Shown here: one piece after another, positions 26,957 to 33,800 of the stretch
Numbering within the stretch: position 1 is the stretch's first letter
Layout of the letters: every line of letters starts with the position of its first letter
Origin: Alphaproteobacteria bacterium
GTDB taxonomy: Bacteria; Pseudomonadota; Alphaproteobacteria; UBA8366
Direction: 5' to 3'
Assembly (NCBI GenBank): GCA_021774335.1
Contig: JAJFJD010000008.1
Span: forward strand, 62,001 to 126,000
Length of the DNA: 64,000 nucleotides
Made by a program: the position numbers and the translations under genes
Notes under the pieces: model-generated
The model's input: the letters and a program-made list of their open reading frames with translations, nothing else
The model's database searches: none
Told to the model about the DNA's origin: nothing

Positions 26957-27388
26957 TCAGCCCTTAATCTCGAGGACAGCGGGGGTCCAAACCTTGCGTC
27001 GCCGCTCGGCACGCGCTTCGCGCGGCTCGTCGTTGTATTCCTTCGGGTTTGGGTCGGGGAAACCGCTTCGGTCGTCCAGGGCACTCACCATGAGCGTGCC
27101 ATAGGCCTCGCTGTCTGACGGATCGCGCATGAAGCCGGCGACATAGACCCCGCACTCGCGGCAAACCAGGAACTCGATCGATTTCATTGAAAACTGATAG
27201 CGGCTCAAGGCCGCTTGATTGTCGACGGTGATGCGGAGCTTGCCCTTGGGGTCTGAGACCGCGCGCGACTGATGCTGGCGGCAGAACGAGCACTGATAGG
27301 CCCGTGGTTCCGAATCCCCAGGAGCAACAGCGGTTTCAAATTCAACTTTGATGTTCCGACAATGGCAGCCGCCGGTATGCGTGGTCAT
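26957..27388 (-). CDS. GFA-family (glutathione-dependent formaldehyde-activating-like) zinc protein
   Basis: A 143-residue protein with the GFA zinc-binding pattern: GGCHCRNI (Cys8, Cys10), CSFC (Cys33, Cys36) and CREC (Cys76, Cys79). The fold binds two zinc ions; named members bind glutathione adducts, but most homologs have no proven activity. It follows the CmcJ/NvfI-like gene by 29 nt on the same strand and is probably co-transcribed with it. Confidence 0.82.
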   Translation of the reverse strand: MTTHTGGCHCRNIKVEFETAVAPGDSEPRAYQCSFCRQHQSRAVSDPKGKLRITVDNQAALSRYQFSMKSIEFLVCRECGVYVAGFMRDPSDSEAYGTLMVSALDDRSGFPDPNPKEYNDEPREARAERRRKVWTPAVLEIKG

Positions 27389-27417
27389 TGCGATTCCCCG
27401 GACATTTCGTAATTCCG

Positions 27418-28269
27418 TTATTCAATGATAACGAAGGTGCGCACTTCGATGCTTTCGCGCGGCGGGGCATCCGGCGCCGTATTCGGCAGCTCAAAGGCCC
27501 CGTGCGGTGCGAATTGCGACCCGGTCGTGTCTGCGGAGTCCCATCCCTTGATCAGAAAGATTTCGTCGCGGCGCATTTCCGACGCGTAGTACCAACGCTG
27601 GCCGGCGCCATAGGCCAGTTGAAAGATCTCACCGACACGGTCCGGAAATACCTGATCGGTCGCCACGAGTTCCTCTTTCGCAACCGATGTGGCGTCCGCC
27701 AGCGCGAGCGGTGTCCGCTGCACCGGCCCGGTGATCGGCCGCCAGACATTGACCTGGACGACCCTTGCGCCGCTCGCCAGGACGCGCTCGCCTTCTTCTT
27801 CGCCGATGGTGTCCTTGAGGCGCTGCGGGCCACTCCTGGGCGTGTAGTCCACGTGGACACGGGTCGCGGGTTCGCGTTTGCCATCCGGGTTATCCGCGCC
27901 GGAGCCGCCATCGGAGCGGCGCGTGGCATCGAAAACGGCAACCCGGCTGGCGCCGAAGCGTTGCTTCAAGATGTCTTCGATTTCCCGATAATATTTCGTT
28001 TCGACCGCGTCGTCGTCGTTGAGATCGTCGACGGCCGTCTCGATCGTCAACAGCTCGAACCCTTCTTTCTCGATCGACGCGGGGATCGGCATCGCGCGCA
28101 CGTCTTCGATCCGCACTTTGCGTTCTTCCGTTTTGAAGAAGATTTTCGGGACCGTGCCGGTATACGCCGAGCTTTGGAAAACGGGTTTCTCGTCCTGCGG
28201 CACGATAAAAGTCAATGCCGCGTCGACAGCGCCCATGGCTGTTGTTTGACTAGGCGTCTGTTGAGACAT
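27418..28269 (-). CDS. CmcJ/NvfI family oxidoreductase
   Basis: A 283-residue protein resembling the CmcJ/NvfI (GA4-desaturase-like) family. The conserved C-terminal half is clear: RVHVDYTPRSGPQRLKD, VNVWRPITGPVQRTPLALAD, DRVGEIFQL, QRWYYASEM, DEIFLIKGWDS, FAPHGAFELP and a final APPRESIEVRTFV. His/Asp in HVDY and His in the PHGAF segment look like metal ligands of an iron/2-oxoglutarate enzyme. Members are mostly known from fungal and streptomycete secondary metabolism, so the bacterial role is open. The ATG at 28269 has GGAGGAA upstream. Divergent from dusA. Confidence 0.8.
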   Translation of the reverse strand: MSQQTPSQTTAMGAVDAALTFIVPQDEKPVFQSSAYTGTVPKIFFKTEERKVRIEDVRAMPIPASIEKEGFELLTIETAVDDLNDDDAVETKYYREIEDILKQRFGASRVAVFDATRRSDGGSGADNPDGKREPATRVHVDYTPRSGPQRLKDTIGEEEGERVLASGARVVQVNVWRPITGPVQRTPLALADATSVAKEELVATDQVFPDRVGEIFQLAYGAGQRWYYASEMRRDEIFLIKGWDSADTTGSQFAPHGAFELPNTAPDAPPRESIEVRTFVIIE

Positions 28270-28397
28270 GCTGCCGTTCCTCCGATAAATCCAAATACAT
28301 GCCACTTTTCCCGAATGTGGCGCTTTCCCTGTTGAAGCGCAAATCGGGCACGGGGACACTGCACATTGCTCCGTATTGGTGATAACAGAAGTGGGCA

Positions 28398-28425
28398 AAT
28401 ATGTGCATATTCTCCCTCATGCACA
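28398..28425. promoter_or_regulatory. nested inverted repeats between cmcJ-like gene and dusA
   Basis: AATATG-TG-CATATT at 28398-28411 is a symmetrical element, and TGTGCAT (28402-28408) is repeated inverted as ATGCACA (28419-28425). They lie 8-35 bp upstream of the dusA ATG at 28433 and about 130 bp upstream of the divergent CmcJ-like gene, as an operator would. No regulator gene is adjacent. Confidence 0.4.
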
Positions 28426-28432
28426 CTGAAAT

Positions 28433-29437
28433 ATGAGAAACATGGCGCATTTCCAGTCATACAAAGTCTGCGTGGCCCCCATGATGGAGTGGACGGACCG
28501 GCATTGCCGCTTCTTCCTGCGCCAGATCAGCCGCCATTGTCTGCTCTATACCGAAATGGTGACCACCGGGGCGGTGATCCACGGTGACCGGGATCGGCTG
28601 ATCGGGTTCGATCCGGCGGAGCATACGGTGGCCCTGCAGCTTGGCGGATCCGACCCCGGCGCGCTGGCGGAATGCGCCCGAATTGCCGAATCCTGGGGCT
28701 ACGATGAGGTCAACCTCAATGTAGGCTGCCCGAGCGACCGGGTGCAGTCGGGCCGCTTCGGTGCCTGCCTGATGGCCGAGCCGGACTTGGTCGCCCGTTG
28801 TGTCGGCGCGATGCAGGATGCAGTCTCGATCCCCGTTACCGTGAAGTCGCGGATCGGAATCGACGATCAGGAAGAATGGCCGGCCTTGAAGGGCTTTGTC
28901 GACGCCGTCGCGGAGACGGGGGTGACGCGGTTTATCGTCCATGCCCGGAAGGCGTTGCTCTCCGGCCTCAGCCCGAAGGAAAACCGGGATATCCCGCCGC
29001 TGCGCCACGATCTTGTGCATCGGTTGAAGGCCGAACGCTCGGATCTGACCATCCTGATCAATGGCGGGATCACGACCTTGGATGCGGCCGAAGAACATCT
29101 CGACACCCTCGACGGAGTGATGCTCGGCCGTGCGGGGTATCAGAATCCCTTTATTCTGGCCGATGTGGATCGGCGATTTTTCGGCGGGCCGGCTGGCGCC
29201 GTCACGCGGGAACAGATTGTCGAGCGCATGCTGCCCTATATCGAGCGCGAAATGGCTCGTGGCGTCCCGCTGAAGGCGATGACGCGCCATATGCTGGGAT
29301 TGTTCCAGGCGGTGCCCGGCGCAAAGGTGTGGCGGCGGCATCTCAGCGAGAATGCCCACCGCCCAGGCGCGGGGCCGGACGTTGTCGAGACGGCACTGTC
29401 GCTGGTACGGCGCCAGGCAACGGCGGCCGCCGCATAA
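28433..29437 (+). CDS. dusA: tRNA-dihydrouridine synthase A
   Basis: A 334-residue FMN enzyme that reduces uridines 20/20a in the tRNA D-loop. The N-terminus VAPMMEWTDRHCRFFLRQIS (14-33) carries the FMN-binding PMM. The catalytic cysteine is Cys99 in NVGCPSDRVQSGRFGACLM, the DusA variant of the family motif. Other DusA features are HARKALLSGLSPKENR and INGGI. The length matches E. coli DusA. The start could be the ATG at 28433 or 28442; neither has a strong ribosome site. Confidence 0.94.
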   Translation: MRNMAHFQSYKVCVAPMMEWTDRHCRFFLRQISRHCLLYTEMVTTGAVIHGDRDRLIGFDPAEHTVALQLGGSDPGALAECARIAESWGYDEVNLNVGCPSDRVQSGRFGACLMAEPDLVARCVGAMQDAVSIPVTVKSRIGIDDQEEWPALKGFVDAVAETGVTRFIVHARKALLSGLSPKENRDIPPLRHDLVHRLKAERSDLTILINGGITTLDAAEEHLDTLDGVMLGRAGYQNPFILADVDRRFFGGPAGAVTREQIVERMLPYIEREMARGVPLKAMTRHMLGLFQAVPGAKVWRRHLSENAHRPGAGPDVVETALSLVRRQATAAAA

Positions 29438-29548
29438 CGCACCACAGGCGTAGCACGTTTTTCCACCAATACTTGCAAAGGGGCGGCCGGTGCAACAGCA
29501 CCGAACCCCGGTTGGATAGGCTCTCGCAGCCCCGCGGTCCGCTAGTGG

Positions 29549-29878
29549 CTAGGCCGCGGACTCGCTCTTGCGACGGTATGCCTGAACGCAGTGGTCATGG
29601 CAGTACGGTCGCCCCGCTGACGCAACGTGGTCGCAAAAATGAAACCCTGTTTCGCCCGGGTCGCCGATCGGCCATTGGCACATACGTTCGTTCGTCGTGG
29701 GAAGAACGAACGTCTTGCGCTTGATCGGCGACGGCCGCGAGGAAAGACCTAAACGGTGGGCCTTGCCGATCACGGCGTTACGAGTGACATCCCCCAACTC
29801 ATCGGCGATTTGGCTCGCCGTTTTGCCTTCGTTCCACAATTTTTTGAGTTCATCGACGCGATGGTCGGTCCAGACCAT
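29549..29878 (-). CDS. gcrA: GcrA family cell-cycle regulator (compact form)
   Basis: A 109-residue GcrA-type regulator. The N-terminal DNA-binding helix-turn-helix is unmistakable: WTDHRVDELKKLW, SQIADEL and VTRNAVIGKAHRLGLS (residues 3-47). The C-terminal sigma70-binding domain keeps CQWPIGDPGETGFHFC (67-82) and YCHDH (92-96). The linker is very short, so the protein is much smaller than the Caulobacter form (about 170 residues). GcrA recruits RNA polymerase to promoters carrying CcrM-methylated GANTC sites. It could be the sole copy or a paralog; the rest of the genome would decide. A GANTC cluster lies upstream. Confidence 0.9.
   Translation of the reverse strand: MVWTDHRVDELKKLWNEGKTASQIADELGDVTRNAVIGKAHRLGLSSRPSPIKRKTFVLPTTNERMCQWPIGDPGETGFHFCDHVASAGRPYCHDHCVQAYRRKSESAA
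29684..29713. repeat. 10-bp inverted repeat inside gcrA
   Basis: ACGTTCGTTC at 29684-29693 is repeated inverted as GAACGAACGT at 29704-29713, with a 10-nt loop. It falls in the linker-coding part of gcrA and could form an mRNA hairpin; it may be chance. Confidence 0.5.
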
Positions 29879-30021
29879 GGTATTTGCCTCTCTCCGTGTC
29901 TTTTTGGTCTATCTGACCCATTCACCGAGAGTAGGCTGGCGGGGCCAGATATCGTGTTACCAAGCTATGTAACCACAATATATCGGTGCGGACCCCACCA
30001 CAAGATTTCACACCAGCCACT

Positions 30022-30050
30022 TTTATGGACATAGATCGCGTCGGCGTCAA
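30022..30050 (-). promoter_or_regulatory. candidate sigma70 promoter of gcrA
   Basis: On the minus strand TTGACG (30050-30045) and CATAAA (30027-30022) are separated by 17 bp, about 145 bp upstream of the gcrA ATG. The -35 matches 5 of 6 consensus bases and the -10 matches 4 of 6. Confidence 0.45.
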
Positions 30051-30158
30051 CGTCGCTTGATTAAACCCCTGTTTAACAATTTAAATTTTTCGGCGTCGGC
30101 AGGGTTCCTCCGTCGATGACAGATGTATGGCAGCGTCCTGCGTCGGACATGTCTTGGC

Positions 30159-30250
30159 GAATCGTTTTGGCCATTCTTCGACGATTCCCGCACGCGGTTG
30201 CGCAACCCGTCGGATTCCGTGGCGCGACTCGGAGGTCGTTTTTCCGAGTC
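30159..30250. promoter_or_regulatory. cluster of five GANTC (CcrM methylation) sites upstream of gcrA
   Basis: GAATC (30159), GATTC (30183), GATTC (30213), GACTC (30226) and GAGTC (30246) fall within 92 bp. Random sequence would give about one per 256 bp. The cluster lies about 280-370 bp upstream of the gcrA start, beside a gene whose product is known to act at methylated GANTC in other alphaproteobacteria. Confidence 0.65.
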
Positions 30251-30299
30251 GTTCCGGTGCGTTAGCTGGCGCTATTGCGACGCATCGTTTCATCGGCGG

Positions 30300-30611
30300 T
30301 TAATCGGCCGCGTCGTCAATCGCAAGCTTCGGTCCATGATGCCGCGCGACCTGCCCCAGCGACGGCCAGGCGGGGCGGGCGGCAATGTCCTTGCTGTCGC
30401 ATCCGCTGCATCGCAAGCGTGCGCCGACGTCCGGCACCGGGAAATCCGGTCCGAGCTGAGCGATGAATAGATCGACGGAGACGACAGAGTTATGCCCGCA
30501 ACGGTTGCACCAGCAGAAGATGTCGACCTGTTGAAGCTGAAGTTCACCAAGAACGGTGGCCCGTCTGCGCTGCTCCTCCGCCGCGAGGTGATCTTGCTTC
30601 AATCGGCCCAT
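30300..30611 (-). CDS. small zinc-ribbon protein, possibly SOS-regulated
   Basis: A 103-residue protein with a likely zinc site: CWCNRCGH (Cys33, Cys35, Cys38) and CSGCDS (Cys68, Cys71). The central stretch DLFIAQLGPDFPVPDVGARLRC and the C-terminal PAWPSLGQVARHH resemble a short conserved alphaproteobacterial family of unknown function. The ATG at 30611 is used; the first 25 residues are less convincing and a later start is possible. A perfect LexA box lies 40 bp upstream (30651-30665). It is on the same strand as gcrA and the DUF2794 gene. Confidence 0.65.
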   Translation of the reverse strand: MGRLKQDHLAAEEQRRRATVLGELQLQQVDIFCWCNRCGHNSVVSVDLFIAQLGPDFPVPDVGARLRCSGCDSKDIAARPAWPSLGQVARHHGPKLAIDDAAD

Positions 30612-30650
30612 GGTGTCTCGGCAATCCCGTCGTGTTCATCGCATCAAAAA

Positions 30651-30665
30651 GAACATACCAAGAAC
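30651..30665 (-). promoter_or_regulatory. LexA box (SOS box), alphaproteobacterial direct-repeat type
   Basis: Read on the minus strand: GTTC-TTGGTAT-GTTC, a perfect GTTC-N7-GTTC, the LexA operator of alphaproteobacteria. It is 40 bp upstream of the zinc-ribbon gene start at 30611 and 51 bp downstream of the DUF2794 stop, so it would control the zinc-ribbon gene. Confidence 0.6.
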
Positions 30666-30715
30666 ATTTTTGTGCCGTCAAGGCGCACGCGGTTTAGTTG
30701 CGCGGCCGGCTATCG

Positions 30716-31057
30716 TCAGCCGTGTCGTGAAATGAGGTGAAGCGGCCGGTCGAAAACGGAGAGAACCTCGCCTATGGACTGGCCCTGCTTGATCTCTTCT
30801 CGGCCGCTCATGACCAGATAGTCGCAATATCGTCCGTTCGGGCGCTTAGCCACCGAGAAGACCGGCGTATCGAAGGTATGCCGGAAGATGGAGAAGACGG
30901 CGCCGCCGCCGCTATGGTCGATTGCGTAGTCCTTCCACTCGCCGCTGGCAACGCGCCGGCTGTAGACATCGAGCAGTTGTCGAAGTTCTTGGCGGTTAAA
31001 GGTAACCGGTTTCCCGCCTTTTCGGCGAAACTTCGCCAGTTGAAATACCTTCGCCAT
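30716..31057 (-). CDS. DUF2794 domain-containing protein
   Basis: A 113-residue cytoplasmic protein matching DUF2794, a family nearly confined to alphaproteobacteria. Conserved features are VTFNRQELRQLLDVYSRRV (about 18-36), GEWKDYAIDH, GAVFSIFRHTFDTPVFSVAKRP and a final VLSVFDRPL. The function is unknown. It lies upstream of, and in line with, the zinc-ribbon gene and gcrA. About 110 bp separate its start from the preceding lipoprotein gene. Confidence 0.85.
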   Translation of the reverse strand: MAKVFQLAKFRRKGGKPVTFNRQELRQLLDVYSRRVASGEWKDYAIDHSGGGAVFSIFRHTFDTPVFSVAKRPNGRYCDYLVMSGREEIKQGQSIGEVLSVFDRPLHLISRHG

Positions 31058-31165
31058 CGTGGTCGAGGCCTCCCTCGTTCTTATTGCCTTTTTTCCGTAC
31101 CGGCGGTTCGAATTCTGCCGGTGATGCCGGTCTGCGCGGAAGGATAGGGTATCAAATCACGCCTC

Positions 31166-31540
31166 CTACCGTACCCGCGTCGTATTTCGGCCGTAGGGAT
31201 CCTGCTTTTCGTAGCAGGCGATTTCTCCCAGCGTCCGGTAGCAGTAGAGCGGCCGCTCATAGACGACCCGTTCAAACGAGTCGCGGCACAGCGGTCCGCC
31301 ATCTTTTTGTGATTTTAGGAAGTTACATTCCTGACCGCTGGCGAATTCCGCCAGGTAGTCGGTCGGCAGTTTATCGGTGTAGACAAAATTCGCGAGACTG
31401 GCGGCGGCAAAGTAAAAAGTCGTCGTCGTGCCGCATGCCGCCAACAGAGCGGTAAAAGCGATGCCGAGGCCGACCTTGCGCCGGCCTGACCATATCGACT
31501 CTATAACGTCTCCCGCTGGGGTCATCTCCAGCCGATTCAT
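31166..31540 (-). CDS. putative lipoprotein of unknown function
   Basis: A 124-residue protein with a lipoprotein signal: a basic RRK, hydrophobic VGLGIAFTALLAA and lipobox cysteine at residue 36 (LAAC) if translation starts at 31540. The mature part (DKLPTDYLAEFASGQECNF, GGPLC, YCYRTLGEIACYE) has five further cysteines and resembles a conserved alphaproteobacterial lipoprotein. The start is uncertain: ATG 31540 and ATG 31525 are in frame and neither has a clear ribosome site. Upstream extension to 31711 is not supported. Confidence 0.6.
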   Translation of the reverse strand: MNRLEMTPAGDVIESIWSGRRKVGLGIAFTALLAACGTTTTFYFAAASLANFVYTDKLPTDYLAEFASGQECNFLKSQKDGGPLCRDSFERVVYERPLYCYRTLGEIACYEKQDPYGRNTTRVR

Positions 31541-31769
31541 GCAAAGAAAACGCTTGATGACGGCACTCAAATACCCTTCATCGTTCTGTAATATTCTGAC
31601 TGATCGCCCCAATCGGCGCAAGTGCGGTATTCCAGGCCGTCGAGGCAGGACAGGTCGGGAAGATTGGTTGGAATCCCATAGAAAATACGTGCGGTTGCGC
31701 TGTTTTGACATTTGCCAGGAATGGGGCGCGCCGCTATGTTAGCCGACCTTTTCCGGCTTGGAGATCATC

Positions 31770-32414
31770 GTGGCCGACCTGTTTGATGAAGTCGACGAGG
31801 AACTCCGTCGCGACCAGTTTAACCGCTATTGGAAGAAATACGGCAATTTCGCCATTGCGGGCTTGGTCCTTATTGTCGTCGTGACCGCGGGCGTTGTCGG
31901 ATGGCGCGAATACACGAAGAAGCAGCGCATCCAATATAGCGAGCAGTTCACCGCCGCGGTCGCACTGGTACAGGATAACAAGAGCAATGAGGCGATCGAC
32001 GCGCTCGGCGCCTTGGCGCAGGATGCCAACATCGGCTATGCGACGCTCGCTCGGTTTCGCGGCGCGGCGTTGAAGGCCAAGGCCGGCGACCGGGAAGGCG
32101 CGGCCGCGGAATACGATGCGCTGTCCAAGGACAGCGGCATCGACAAGCTCTATTCCGGACTGGCCGGCTTGTACTATGTCCTGAACACAATCGACAGCGG
32201 TGATCCGGAGGCGCTGGCGACACGTCTGACGCCGCTGACGGATGCCGAGAGTCCTTGGCGGTTTTCCGCGCGCGAGTTTTCAGCGCTGTTGGCGATCCGG
32301 CAAGGCAAACCGGACAAGGCGGCCGAGATCTACACACAGTTGGCCGATGACGCGCAAACGCCGACCGGCGCTCGGGCTCGGGCGGCGGAAATGCTCCGTG
32401 CCCTGAAGCAGTAG
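31770..32414 (+). CDS. YfgM-like tetratricopeptide membrane protein
   Basis: A 214-residue protein with one N-terminal transmembrane helix (about residues 25-45, FAIAGLVLIVVVTAGVVGW) followed by TPR-like helices facing the periplasm (SEQFTAAVALVQ, ATLARFRGAALKAKAGDREGAAAEY, FSALLAIRQGKPDKAAEIY). The cytosolic start ADLFDEVDEELRRDQFNRYWKKYGN is typical of the alphaproteobacterial YfgM/DUF2133 family. In E. coli YfgM is an ancillary SecYEG subunit. The GTG at 31770 with GGAG 6 nt upstream is preferred to the TTG at 31758. Immediately upstream of bamB and der, the same order as in E. coli (yfgM-bamB-der). Confidence 0.85.
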   Translation: MADLFDEVDEELRRDQFNRYWKKYGNFAIAGLVLIVVVTAGVVGWREYTKKQRIQYSEQFTAAVALVQDNKSNEAIDALGALAQDANIGYATLARFRGAALKAKAGDREGAAAEYDALSKDSGIDKLYSGLAGLYYVLNTIDSGDPEALATRLTPLTDAESPWRFSAREFSALLAIRQGKPDKAAEIYTQLADDAQTPTGARARAAEMLRALKQ

Positions 32415-32425
32415 AGTAAACATTG

Positions 32426-33760
32426 ATGTCCGTATCGGTTCGGTGGCGCTTTCTCGCATTTCTGATGATGCTCGGCGTGGGGGGCTGTGATTGGATCGAC
32501 AGCATCCTGCCCGGTAACGCCAAGCCGCCGCTGCCCGGCGAGCGAATTTCGGTGATGGTCTTCGAGCGCGACCTGGAGCCCGACCCGCGTGTTGCCGATT
32601 TGCGCGTGCTGCTGCCGAAGCCATATGCGAATGAGGCGTGGCCGCAGCCCGGTGGCTCCCCGACCCATGCGATGCATCATCTGCAGGTTGCGAGCGCGCC
32701 GAAGAAGGCTTGGAGCAAGAGTATCGGTAAAGGATCGCAGTCCGGACGCCAGTTCCTGACCCCGCCGGTCATCGCCGAGGGCCGCGTCTATGTGATGGAT
32801 CTCAATTTTCGGGTCTCGGCGTTGGATGCCAAGACCGGCGATTGGATTTGGCGGTACAAACCGAAAGTACCCAATCAGGACAAGGACACGTTCGGCGGCG
32901 GACTGTCATACGACCGGGGCAGCGTTTACATCACCACCGGCTACGGCAAGGCCGTTGCGCTTGACGCCGAAACCGGCAAAGTGAAGTGGCAGCAGGAGTT
33001 GTCCGGTCCGATGCGGTCGGCGCCGACCGTTGCCGACGGTCGTGTCTACGTCATTACGATCGACAATCAGCTTTCCGTACTTGATGCCGAGACCGGCGAA
33101 AAGAAATGGTCGCATACGGCGATTACGGAATCGGCCGGCCTGCTCGGCGGGAGCAGTCCGGCGATCGAAGGGTCGACCGTCATCGTGCCCTATAGCTCGG
33201 GTGAACTGTTTGCGATGCGCGCGGAAAATGGCCGGGTCGTCTGGTCTGACAATCTCACCGCGGTGCGCCGTTCCGATGCCTTGTCGACTTTGGCCCATAT
33301 TCGCGGTAATCCGGTGATTGACCGGGGCATCGTTTACGCGATCAGCCATTCTGGGCGTCTCGTCGCGATCGACCAGCGCAGTGGCGCCCGCGTCTGGGAG
33401 CGCAACATTGGCGGGGTCGATACACCCTGGGTCGCGGGCGAGTTCATTTTCGTCCTGAGCAACGATAACGAACTGTTTTGTCTGACCCGAAGGGGCGGCC
33501 GTATTCGGTGGGTGCAACCATTGCCACGCTTCGAGAATCCGGAGAAGAAGAAAGACCCCATTCGTTGGTCCGGGCCAGTATTGGTCGGGGACCGGCTGGT
33601 TCTGGTCGGCAGCCATGGCGAAATCCTGACGGCGTCACCCTATACCGGTGAGCCGCTGGGCCGGATGGAAGCGCCGGACCGCATCCTCATGTCGCCGGTG
33701 GTGGCTGACGGGACGATCTATTTCCTGACCGACGATGCGGATCTCATCGCCTATCGCTGA
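32426..33760 (+). CDS. bamB: outer membrane protein assembly factor BamB
   Basis: A 444-residue lipoprotein with a signal peptide and lipobox cysteine at residue 21 (GVGGC). The mature protein is an eight-bladed beta-propeller of PQQ-like repeats: VYVMDLNFRVSALDAKTGDWIW, VYITTGYGKAVALDAETGKVKW, VYVITIDNQLSVLDAETGEKKW and similar units. BamB helps BamA insert beta-barrel proteins in the outer membrane. It lies between the YfgM-like gene (11-nt gap) and der (40-nt gap), a conserved order. The ATG at 32426 is preferred to the TTG just before it. Confidence 0.92.
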   Translation: MSVSVRWRFLAFLMMLGVGGCDWIDSILPGNAKPPLPGERISVMVFERDLEPDPRVADLRVLLPKPYANEAWPQPGGSPTHAMHHLQVASAPKKAWSKSIGKGSQSGRQFLTPPVIAEGRVYVMDLNFRVSALDAKTGDWIWRYKPKVPNQDKDTFGGGLSYDRGSVYITTGYGKAVALDAETGKVKWQQELSGPMRSAPTVADGRVYVITIDNQLSVLDAETGEKKWSHTAITESAGLLGGSSPAIEGSTVIVPYSSGELFAMRAENGRVVWSDNLTAVRRSDALSTLAHIRGNPVIDRGIVYAISHSGRLVAIDQRSGARVWERNIGGVDTPWVAGEFIFVLSNDNELFCLTRRGGRIRWVQPLPRFENPEKKKDPIRWSGPVLVGDRLVLVGSHGEILTASPYTGEPLGRMEAPDRILMSPVVADGTIYFLTDDADLIAYR

Positions 33761-33800
33761 GGCGTTGTGGCCGTTCGATCGGCTTTTAGACTGAATAAAA

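Larger units (their letters stand above)
29879..30299. other. gcrA upstream region: promoter, TTAA repeats, GANTC cluster, hairpins
   Basis: 421 bp between gcrA and the zinc-ribbon gene, which is also on the minus strand. It holds a likely gcrA promoter (30022-30050), three TTAA tetramers at 30061, 30073 and 30081, five GANTC sites between 30159 and 30250, a perfect palindrome GGTTGCGCAACC at 30196-30207 and an 8-bp hairpin CGACTCGG/CCGAGTCG at 30225-30251 whose two arms each contain a GANTC site. Open frames across it have no recognisable protein and were not called. Confidence 0.6.

Noticed and set aside
30123-30470. 115-codon plus-strand frame across the GANTC cluster
   Set aside because: No conserved sequence; it overlaps the minus-strand zinc-ribbon gene and regulatory sites.
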